Source: Herbiconiux oxytropis
GTDB taxonomy: Bacteria; Actinomycetota; Actinomycetes; Actinomycetales; Microbacteriaceae
Length of the DNA: 60,683 nt
Reading direction: 5' to 3'
Assembly: GCF_024979315.1 (NCBI RefSeq)
Contig: NZ_JANLCK010000016.1
Location: forward strand, 1-60,683
In this document: positions 50,885 through 59,200 of the stretch, piece after piece
How the letters are laid out: each line of letters opens with the position of its first letter
Position numbering within the stretch: position 1 is the first letter of the stretch
Program-made: the position numbers and the translations under genes
The notes under the pieces: generated by a model
Told to the model about the DNA's origin: nothing
What the model saw: only the letters and a program-made list of their open reading frames with translations
Databases searched by the model: none

Positions 50885-52192
50885 ATGAAGATCTCAGTTA
50901 TCGGCTGTGGCTACCTCGGGGCCGTGCACGCGGCTTCGATGGCGGAACTCGGGCACGAGGTCGTCGGCATCGACGTCGACGCCGCGAAGATCGAGATGCT
51001 GTCGGCGGGTCGGGCCCCGTTCTACGAGCCTGGGCTGCCGGAGATCCTGACGTCTGCACGGGAATCGGGGCGGCTCACCTTCTCCACCGACATGGCTGAT
51101 GCCGCGGGTGCCGCCGTTCACTTCATCGCGGTGGGAACACCGCAGAAGAAGGGCGAGTACGCGGCCGATCTCACCTATGTGAACGGCGCCGTCGATGCGC
51201 TCATCCCGTTCCTCGCCGAGGGCGACCTCGTGGTGGGCAAGTCGACGGTGCCCGTAGGCACTGCGGCGGATCTCGCCGCTCGAGTCGAGACCGTCGGCGC
51301 CTCGCTCGCCTGGAACCCCGAGTTCCTCCGGGAGGGCTTCGCGGTGCAGGACACGATCAGCCCCGACCGGCTCGTCTACGGCGTCGCCGCGGGTGAGCCC
51401 GGGCAGCGAGCAAAAGCGCAACTAGACGAGATCTACGCCAAGGCCCTGTCGGAGGACACCCCGCTGGTCGTGACGGACTACGCCACGGCAGAGCTCGTCA
51501 AGGTCGCCGCCAACGCGTTCCTCGCTACGAAGATCTCGTTCATCAACGCGATGGCCGAGATCGCCGAGGTGTCGGGTGCCGATGTGACGCAGCTGGCCGA
51601 CGCCATCGGGCACGACGCCCGGATCGGGCGGCGGTTCCTCAATGCCGGTGTCGGGTTCGGTGGTGGATGCCTGCCGAAGGACATCCGGGCGTTCTCGGCC
51701 CGTGCCGAAGAGCTCGGTCGAGGTGAGTCGGTCGCGTTCCTCAAGGAGGTCGATGCGATCAACCTGCGTCGTCGCCAGCGCGTCGTCGACCTCGTGATCG
51801 AGACCCTCGGCGGCCAGCCGTTCCAGAAGAAGGTCGCGGTCCTCGGGCTCGCCTTCAAACCGGACTCGGACGACGTGCGGGACTCCCCGGCGCTCGACGT
51901 CGCCGTGCAGCTCCACGGTCGGGGCGCCGACGTGCTCGCCTACGATCCCGAGGCGATGGCGAACTCGGCGCGGCTGCATCCCCAGCTGAACTTCGCCGAG
52001 TCGGTCGACGCTGCGCTCCAGGATGCCGACGTCGTCGTGGTGGTGACCGAGTGGAAGGAATTCCGGGCTCTCGATCCGGTGCGAGTGGCAGAGCTGACCC
52101 GCGGCAAGATCGTCGTCGATGGGCGAAACTGCCTCGATGCGGTTGCTTGGCGCGCGGCCGGCTGGACCTACAAGGGAATGGGGCGACCCTGA
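50885..52192 (+). CDS. ugd: UDP-glucose 6-dehydrogenase
   Basis: The 435-aa NAD-dependent enzyme oxidises UDP-glucose to UDP-glucuronate. It has the N-terminal Rossmann motif VIGCGYLGAVHAASMAELGH, substrate loop ring NPEFLREGFAVQD, catalytic Cys in GVGFGGGCLPKDIRAF, and the C-terminal domain with LAFKPDSDDVRDSPALD. It is located 12 bases after fcl with AGGGAACGC upstream of the ATG. It supplies glucuronic acid, one source of negative charge in the glycan. Confidence 0.96.
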   Translation: MKISVIGCGYLGAVHAASMAELGHEVVGIDVDAAKIEMLSAGRAPFYEPGLPEILTSARESGRLTFSTDMADAAGAAVHFIAVGTPQKKGEYAADLTYVNGAVDALIPFLAEGDLVVGKSTVPVGTAADLAARVETVGASLAWNPEFLREGFAVQDTISPDRLVYGVAAGEPGQRAKAQLDEIYAKALSEDTPLVVTDYATAELVKVAANAFLATKISFINAMAEIAEVSGADVTQLADAIGHDARIGRRFLNAGVGFGGGCLPKDIRAFSARAEELGRGESVAFLKEVDAINLRRRQRVVDLVIETLGGQPFQKKVAVLGLAFKPDSDDVRDSPALDVAVQLHGRGADVLAYDPEAMANSARLHPQLNFAESVDAALQDADVVVVVTEWKEFRALDPVRVAELTRGKIVVDGRNCLDAVAWRAAGWTYKGMGRP

Positions 52193-52223
52193 CTTTCAGG
52201 TCGGCTCTGGTTGAATTGCCCTC

Positions 52224-54290
52224 GTGAGTGACGACAACGACGACTGGATGCGGCACTGGGAGCCGGGGGAGCGCCCTCGATCCCGGTCGAGGAGCAGCAG
52301 TTCGCGGTCGTCGGAGCCCTCGGAGTCGTCCGAGTCCTCGACGTCGGGCGGCCGCTCGTCGAGCTCGAGCTCTCGGTCGAGTTCGCGATCCTCTCGGTCA
52401 GGTTCGTCGAGGTCGTCGAGCTCGCGTTCCTCCCGCTCCGGATCTTCTCGATCGCGGAGCGGATCGTCGAAGCGGCGGAAGAGCCGCAGCAAGTCGCGTC
52501 GAACGCGCCGGATCGTCGGCTGGTCCCTCGGGGGCCTCGCGATCCTGCTGGTCGCCGGTGTCGCCTGGATCGGCGTCCGCGGATTCCTGGCCGCGCAGGA
52601 GCTGCAGGCTGCGGTTCCGCTTGCGAGCCGGATCCAGAGCGAGTTCGCCTCCGGCGACGTCGAGAAGGCGAAGACGACGTCGGCCGAACTGGTGGACCAC
52701 GCCCGGCAGGCGGCCGATCTGACGGGCGACCCGGTCTGGCGCCTCGGTGAGTTCGTGCCCTTCGCTGGCCCGAACCTGGCAGCTGTTCGACAGGCGGCGT
52801 CCATCACGGATTCCGTGGCGAGCGACGCCATCTATCCGCTCGTCTCCAACGTGTCCGACATCGGGGTCGACAGCTTCCAGCCGGTGAACGGCGCCATCGA
52901 CCTCGCACCGCTCGTGGCCGCTCAGCCGACGGTCGCGACGGCGCGCACCGTTCTCTCGAGCGCAGCCGCCGATGCGCGCGGTATCGAGACCGACGGGACG
53001 GTCGACCTGATCTCGGAGGCGGTCGGCAAGCTCCGAGACTCCGTCATCGAAGCCGACGGCCTGATCCAGGGTGTCGATCGCGCGGTCACGCTCATTCCTC
53101 GGATGCTCGGCGCCGAGGGCGATCGCAACTACCTGCTGCTCTTCCAGAACCCGGCCGAGCTGCGGTCGGGCGGGGGCATCACGAGTGCGCTGGCGCAGAT
53201 CTCCACCACGGCCGGCTCGGTCAGCCTCACGCAGCAGGCGTCGGGTTCCGACTTCCGCTACGCCGACCCCGTGCTCCCGCTGCCGCCGGAGTCGCTGGCT
53301 TTGTACGGCGACCGGGCGGCACGCTACGTGCAGAACACGACTCTCGTGCCGCAGTTCGAGCTCAGCGGGCAGATCGCGGCCACGATGTGGGCCGATCGCT
53401 TCGGCGTGCAGACCGACGGTGCCATCGCCTTCGATCCGGTGGCACTCAGCTACCTCCTCGAGGCCACCGGACCGATCACGCTGCCGACCAGCGGCGTGGA
53501 GCTCACGAGCGAGAACGCGGTGCAGTTCCTGCTGAGCGACGTGTACGCGCAGTTCGAGGAGCCTTCGGTTCAGGACGCCGTGTTCGCGGAGGCTGCCAAG
53601 GCGGTCTTCGACCGGGTCTCGTCCGGTGATCTCGACGCGGGGAAGCTCGTGAGTGCGCTGACTCAGGCGGGCGACGAGGGGCGCTTCAAGATCTGGAGTT
53701 CGCATCCGGAGGACCAGGCCGTGCTCGCAGACACGACCCTGGCCGGTGGGCTTCCGATCAGCGGGCCGAACTCGTCCGGTGTCGGGGTCTACCTCAACGA
53801 CGGAACCGGCGCGAAGATGGACTACTACCTGGATACGGCGGTCGCCGTGCAGGGCACGTCGTGTCGAGCGGATGGTCGGCCCACGGTGCGGGTCGAGGTC
53901 ACTCTCACCAGCACCGCACCGGCCGATGCCGGCGCCGTGCTTCCGGCCTATGTGACCGGTGGCGGCAACTTCGGCGTCACGCCGGGCAACGTGAAGACGA
54001 TTGTTTTCGTCTACGGACCGGATGGGGCGAACCCCGACGAGCCTGTTCTCATCACCGACGTCGATCCAGGCCTCGAAGGCGCGGAGTTCTTCAGTGGGCG
54101 GGACCAGAACCGCCTGGTTGCTGGGTTCCCGATCGAATTGGCGCCGGGCGAGACGCGAACCGTTGCCGCCGAATTCGTCGCTCAGACGGGCTCTTCGGCC
54201 GATTTCTTCGCCGATATCACACCTGGTGTGCACCCGACTGTTTACTCAACGGAAACACGCGGGGGTTTCGCAGGCTGTGAATTCGGCTAG
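52224..54290 (+). CDS. DUF4012 membrane protein with a Ser/Arg-rich cytoplasmic tail
   Basis: The 688-aa protein has three parts. Residues about 18-95 are almost entirely Ser and Arg. One transmembrane helix follows (about 98-118). The large extracytoplasmic region contains the DUF4012 core, including NYLLLFQNPAELRSGGGITS and TMWADRFGVQTDGAIAFDPV. DUF4012 proteins recur at the end of actinobacterial exopolysaccharide loci and resemble the LCP/LytR context, but no reaction is established. TGAATT lies 6 bases before the GTG, suggesting a leaderless start. It follows ugd by 31 bp. Confidence 0.85.
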   Translation: MSDDNDDWMRHWEPGERPRSRSRSSSSRSSEPSESSESSTSGGRSSSSSSRSSSRSSRSGSSRSSSSRSSRSGSSRSRSGSSKRRKSRSKSRRTRRIVGWSLGGLAILLVAGVAWIGVRGFLAAQELQAAVPLASRIQSEFASGDVEKAKTTSAELVDHARQAADLTGDPVWRLGEFVPFAGPNLAAVRQAASITDSVASDAIYPLVSNVSDIGVDSFQPVNGAIDLAPLVAAQPTVATARTVLSSAAADARGIETDGTVDLISEAVGKLRDSVIEADGLIQGVDRAVTLIPRMLGAEGDRNYLLLFQNPAELRSGGGITSALAQISTTAGSVSLTQQASGSDFRYADPVLPLPPESLALYGDRAARYVQNTTLVPQFELSGQIAATMWADRFGVQTDGAIAFDPVALSYLLEATGPITLPTSGVELTSENAVQFLLSDVYAQFEEPSVQDAVFAEAAKAVFDRVSSGDLDAGKLVSALTQAGDEGRFKIWSSHPEDQAVLADTTLAGGLPISGPNSSGVGVYLNDGTGAKMDYYLDTAVAVQGTSCRADGRPTVRVEVTLTSTAPADAGAVLPAYVTGGGNFGVTPGNVKTIVFVYGPDGANPDEPVLITDVDPGLEGAEFFSGRDQNRLVAGFPIELAPGETRTVAAEFVAQTGSSADFFADITPGVHPTVYSTETRGGFAGCEFG

Positions 54291-54396
54291 CATTGCTAAG
54301 GATTCATCTGCGTCACCGACAGCGACTGTCATTCGCATGTCGCGGTTTGCATGCGGTGAACCTCTTCAAAACAACCAAGGGTGGGGAACTCTAATC

Positions 54397-54930
54397 ATGA
54401 TCAAAAAGGCTCTTGCGGGCGTTGTGCTCGCTGTTCTGGCCGTCTTCGCAGTTCCGGCTGCGGCACAGGCCTACGTCCCGACTCCGCCGCCCGGCGTGAC
54501 CGTCGGCCCCGGTGGCACCGTCACCGTCAACTTCACGGGCTTCGCTCCGAACGAAGACGTGTCCTTCACGCTCACCGGTGAGAGCGCCGCTTCGGCAACG
54601 CTCGCCTCGGTTGTGGCCGCTGTCGAGACCAGCCCGGCCCTCATCAAGCAGGCCAACGCCGAAGGCGCCGTCTCTGTCACCGTGACCCTGCCGAAGAACG
54701 CTTCGGGCAGCTACACGCTGACCGCGACCGGCCTCAGCTCGGGTGCTGTGGCCAACGCCTTCATCACCGTCACCTCCGGTGGCGGCGGAACCGGTGCGAC
54801 CGGTGGCCTGCCCAACACGGGTGCGATGGACCCGGCTCTCGGCCTCTGGGCCGGTGGCGGACTCCTCGCCCTCGGTGCTGCGTTCGTCGTCGTCCTGACC
54901 GTCGTCCGTCGTCAGAAGGCTTCCGTCTAA
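54397..54930 (+). CDS. Small LPXTG-type sortase substrate
   Basis: The 177-aa protein has a signal peptide (about 1-26, ending Ala-Gln-Ala), a single Ig-like beta domain (about 27-125) with FTGFAPNEDVSFTLTGESA, a Gly-rich linker, LPNTG (138-142), a hydrophobic helix and a terminal RRQKASV. Sortase would cleave after Thr and link it to peptidoglycan. It has a 106-base leader after the DUF4012 stop and a strong terminator after it, so it may be separately and highly expressed. A longer in-frame reading through the DUF4012 gene was rejected. Confidence 0.88.
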   Translation: MIKKALAGVVLAVLAVFAVPAAAQAYVPTPPPGVTVGPGGTVTVNFTGFAPNEDVSFTLTGESAASATLASVVAAVETSPALIKQANAEGAVSVTVTLPKNASGSYTLTATGLSSGAVANAFITVTSGGGGTGATGGLPNTGAMDPALGLWAGGGLLALGAAFVVVLTVVRRQKASV

Positions 54931-54958
54931 GTACCCTCCCGATCACCCGACGTTCCGG

Positions 54959-54991
54959 GGCCCTCGCCGAAAGGCGGGGGCCTTGGCGTTT
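54959..54991 (+). terminator. GAAA-loop hairpin terminator
   Basis: GGCCCTCGCC (54959-54968) pairs with GGCGGGGGCC (54973-54982), with one G-T wobble, around a GAAA tetraloop. It is followed by TTGGCGTTT. This is the clearest intrinsic terminator in the window. Confidence 0.75.
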
Positions 54992-55006
54992 AACGGGCTC
55001 GCATTC

Positions 55007-55105
55007 CTACATGCGGAGGACCGCGATCATTGCGAGGAATGCAGTCACGGTCACCGCTACGCTGAGGGCGGGGACCAGCAGGCGAGCGGATGACTTGAAT
55101 GGCAT
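55007..55105 (-). CDS. Possible 32-aa single-helix membrane peptide
   Basis: An ATG-initiated frame on the minus strand encodes a basic N terminus (MPFKSSAR) and one hydrophobic helix (LLVPALSVAVTVTAFLAMIA), then VLRM and a stop. No ribosome binding site is visible. The composition is convincing for a small membrane peptide, but the frame could be chance. Confidence 0.3.
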   Translation of the reverse strand: MPFKSSARLLVPALSVAVTVTAFLAMIAVLRM

Positions 55106-55192
55106 GACGACACCGTAAGCAGGTGTTCAAGGCCGTTTCTGCGGTCTCGACCTATTTCACCCGTTGGGTCACCCTTGAGGATTCTGAGACCG

Positions 55193-56152
55193 ATGATCAC
55201 CCGCCCGAACGTCCGCCCGCCGACTGCCGTGCTTCTGGCCTCGCTTTGCGCGGTGCTCGTGCTGGTATCCGGGTGCGTCTCGGCCCCGGCCCCTCGAGCG
55301 CCGTCCGCTGCCGCATCGTCCATGAGCGAGGCGCCGCTTCTCCCTGCGTCGGGCGCCTACCTCGGTGTCTATTACGGCGACGGCAGCGTCTCCGACACCG
55401 ACGCGGCGATCGGCCGCACTCCGCGACTCCATCTGACCTACTTCGGTTGGGAGGATCCGTGGGCCACGGACGATGTGCTGGGCGAGGACCTGGATCGCGG
55501 TCAGATCTCGCTGGTCAACTGGGAGCCCTTCGGTGTCGACTTCGCCGACATCGTCGCCGGCGAATACGACGACATGCTCGCGCAACGCGGTCGGGAGGTC
55601 GCCCGACTGAAGGAGCCGATCTTCCTCGACTTCGCCGCCGAGATGAACGAGGAGGAGGGCTGGGGTGGTCATGACCCCGAGCTCTATGTCGCGGCCTACC
55701 GTCACATCCATGACATCGTCTCCGCCTCGGACGGCGGGAACGTGGTGTGGGTCTGGGCGCCCAACAACGTCGACAGCGAGGGCGCACCGGCCGCCCTGGA
55801 GTACTACCCGGGAGACGAGTACGTCGACTGGACCGGCATCGACGGCTACAACTGGGGCACCACCGAACCCGGCTTCGACTGGCAGTCCGTCGAGAGCGTG
55901 TTCGCCGACATGTACGACGACCTGCACACCCTCGGCAAGCCCATCATCATCGGAGAGACCGCCTCGTCGGAGGACGGGGGATCGAAGGCCGAGTGGATCC
56001 GGTCCATCGCTCCGACGCTGCGGGACCGCTTTCCTGACATCAAGGCGCTGGTCTGGTTCGACGTCGAGAAGGAGCGCGATTGGCGCATCCGCTCTTCTCC
56101 GGAGGCGCTGGCCGCCTTCCGCGAGCTCGCCGCCGACCCGCAGTTCGACTGA
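55193..56152 (+). CDS. Glycoside hydrolase family 26-like lipoprotein
   Basis: The 319-aa lipoprotein has lipobox LVSGC (Cys28). The mature part is a TIM-barrel of GH26 (beta-mannanase/related) type, with acid/base E150 in FAAEMNEEEGW and nucleophile E255 in PIIIGETASS, plus VWVWAPNNVD. ATG 55193 was preferred; a TTG 18 bases upstream is in frame. Similar small GH26-like proteins accompany polysaccharide loci and may trim or release the polymer. The substrate is not predictable. Confidence 0.82.
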   Translation: MITRPNVRPPTAVLLASLCAVLVLVSGCVSAPAPRAPSAAASSMSEAPLLPASGAYLGVYYGDGSVSDTDAAIGRTPRLHLTYFGWEDPWATDDVLGEDLDRGQISLVNWEPFGVDFADIVAGEYDDMLAQRGREVARLKEPIFLDFAAEMNEEEGWGGHDPELYVAAYRHIHDIVSASDGGNVVWVWAPNNVDSEGAPAALEYYPGDEYVDWTGIDGYNWGTTEPGFDWQSVESVFADMYDDLHTLGKPIIIGETASSEDGGSKAEWIRSIAPTLRDRFPDIKALVWFDVEKERDWRIRSSPEALAAFRELAADPQFD

Positions 56153-56290
56153 TCCGGCTGCCCATTGGCCCTCTGTTGGGGGAGGGCGCTGGTCGACGGC
56201 TGTCTGTCAGACTTCGGCGGAACGCCGCCACACCGTCTGGCCCATGGGGCAGCCGCCGAACTCCGACCGCCCGCCGAAAGCCACTGCCGA

Positions 56291-59200
56291 ATGAACACGT
56301 CTTCACAGCTCCTCCGCCGCGCGCTGGTTGCTCTCGCCGCCCTCATCGTGGTGTCTTCGTCGATCTCGCCTCTGTCTGTCGCAGCGGCAGAGTCGCGAGT
56401 CGTGTCCACTCACAACGTGGGAGCCTCGATTCCGTCAGACCCGACGACGCGATCGGCGGGCGTGCCGTTCAAGGTGGCGCCGGTGCCGACTGTTTCGGGG
56501 TCGGTGAAGGTGGGGGCGAGTCTGACGGCGAAGCCGGGTGTGTGGAGTCCGGTGCCGGCGTTCTCGTATCAGTGGAAGCGGGCTGGGGTCGGGATCAGTG
56601 GCGCGACGAAGAGCACGTACGTGCCCGTGGCCGCTGACGTCGGCAAGAAGCTCACGGTCACAGTCACGGGCAAGAAGACCGGTGTGACGACGACGTCCAA
56701 GACGAGTGCGGCGACTGTGCCGGTTGCCGCGAAGGATGTGCCGTTCAAGGTGGCGCCGGTGCCGACTGTCTCGGGCGCCGTGAAGGTCGGGGCGACGCTG
56801 ACGGCGAAGCCGGGTGTGTGGAGTCCGGTGCCCGCGTTCTCGTATCAGTGGAAGCGGGCTGGGGCCGGGATCAGTGGTGCGACGAAGAGCACGTACGTGC
56901 CCGTGGCCGCTGACGTCGGGAAGACGCTCACGGTGACGGTCACGGGCAAGAAGACCGGTGTGACGACGACGTCCAAGACGAGTGCGGCGACTGTGCCGGT
57001 TGCCGCGAAGGATGTGCCGTTCAAGGTGGCGCCGGTGCCGACTGTCTCGGGCGCCGTGAAGGTCGGGGCGACGCTGACGGCGAAGCCGGGTGTGTGGAGT
57101 CCGGTGCCCGCGTTCTCGTATCAGTGGAAGCGGGCTGGGGTCGGGATCAGTGGTGCGACGAAGAGCACGTATGTGCCCGTGGCGGCTGACGTCGGGAAGA
57201 CGCTCACGGTGACGGTCACCGGTCAGAAGACGGGTGTGACGACGACATCCAAAACGAGTGCGGCGACCGCGCCCGTGGTGACGGCCGACAAGTCGCTGAC
57301 CGCTACGCCGGTGCCGATCGTCACCGGAACGGCGAGAGTCGGATCAGTCCTCACAGCAGATGCCGGCTCCTGGGCGCCGGCGCCCGTGGCCGTGGCATAT
57401 CAGTGGATCGTCGCGGGGATGGGGGTGTCCGGTGCGACGAACAAGACCTTCGTCTTGCCTGCTGAGGCCGCGGGGAAGACCGTCACGGTGGCGGTCACGG
57501 GTTCGAAAGCGGGTTACACCTCCAAGACGACGACCAGCGTGGCCACGGCGATGGTCGAACCCCTCGAGGTGACGTCCGACGGCCCCCTCGTCATCGACGG
57601 TAAGACCGTCGTGGGTGAGGTGCTGAGCGTCAACCTCGGCCGATGGTCCCCGTCGTCCCTGCGGTACAGCTATCAGTGGTCGAACGCGGACGGTGCGATC
57701 ACAGGGGCGACGTCGAGCACGTACAAGCTGACCCCGGCCGATGCGTTCTCCCCCATACAGGTCGCCGTGACGGGCAGCAAGGCGGGCTATTCGCCTCTGA
57801 CCCGTTACAGCGACTACACGGCAGAGGTTCACGACGGGGTGTCGCTCCTCGTTCAGGGCACGATCTCGACGAATACGGCATGGAACAAGCGCACCACCCC
57901 GGTGGTGATCGTCACGGGCGACCTCACCGTCGCCGCGGGCAAGACCCTCACGATCGGTGAAGGAGTGGTGGTCAAGTTCGACTACGGCGTGGCCATGTAC
58001 GTGCCGGGTGCGCTCGTCGCTCGCGGCTCCGCCAGAGCTCCCGTGATCTTCACCGCGCGCAGTGACAACTCGTTCGGTGGCGACACGCGCGGCGGAACCG
58101 ACCAACCCGTGGCGGACTCCTGGGAGGCGATCTACGTCAACGATTCCGGGAAAGTCGATGTCACGCATCTCGAGAGCTACTTCGGCAAGGGTTTCTTCGA
58201 TGGTGGGGACGAGATCGCGAACGGGGGTGGTTTCACCATCGCGGACTCGACGGTCACCGGATCCGTCAGCTTGATGCGCGGCGGGAGCGAATCGTCCGAT
58301 CGAGTGATCTCCCTCACCCGGAACACGATCACGGATGGCACCATCCGGGTGGAGCTGAACTACCCCGACGTCCACGGAGCAGTCGAGATCGCAGACAACG
58401 TCCTGTCGGGATTCGACGGTCAGCCCATCGCTGTGCGGCAGTACGATCTTCGACCGTCCAAGCTGGGCGGCAACACGGTCACCGGAACCGGGATCAACGC
58501 GATCTTCGTCGAGGGCACCCTCGTCGAGGATTGGACCGTGCCCACGACGGGCATGCCGTTCGTCGTCGGCGAGATCGGGTTGACGATCCCCGAGGGCATC
58601 GCGATGACGGTCCTCCCCGGGACCGTGCTGAAGTTCGACCAGCATGCAGAAGGGTTCTCGCCGGCGCCCGGCTTGACTGTGCAAGGGTCCCTGTCGGTTC
58701 CCGGTACCTTCGATGACCCCGTGGTCATGACCTACTACAACGACACGACCGTGGGCGGTGATCTGGGAGAAGCGAGCGGAGAACTGCCACCCGGGTACAT
58801 ACCGACGGGCAGAGGCGACATGTGGCAGGGCATCATCGTGGAGAACGCGGGGGTGTTCTCTGCCGACAATCTGACGATTCGAAAAGCGGGAACCGCGTGC
58901 GGAACCGTGTGCGCCAAAGGCGAATCGACTGTGCGCCTGGGCGCAGTGGACCTGGAGGAGTCCGCCGCCTGGTACTGCTTGACGCTGGAACCCGACGTCA
59001 CCGGGTACTTCCACGGTTCGGTGGACACCTGCGAGTTCGGAATCCGTCGCGACGTCTTCATCGACTCCGAGACGCGCTTCGACGCCCGCTCGGTGCAGTG
59101 GGGTGACGGGGGGCCGCCCGGATTCAATGAGAACCCGCAACTCTGGAACGTGAGATTCGAATACGATGCGCGTCTCGATGTGTACCCCTGGAGAGGCGTG

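Noticed and set aside
56465-57292. CRISPR-like or satellite array
   Set aside because: The 276-bp units are in-frame coding repeats without spacers, inside one long gene.
57344-59140. 598-codon minus-strand frame opposite the cutinase fusion
   Set aside because: Antisense shadow with no recognisable domain.
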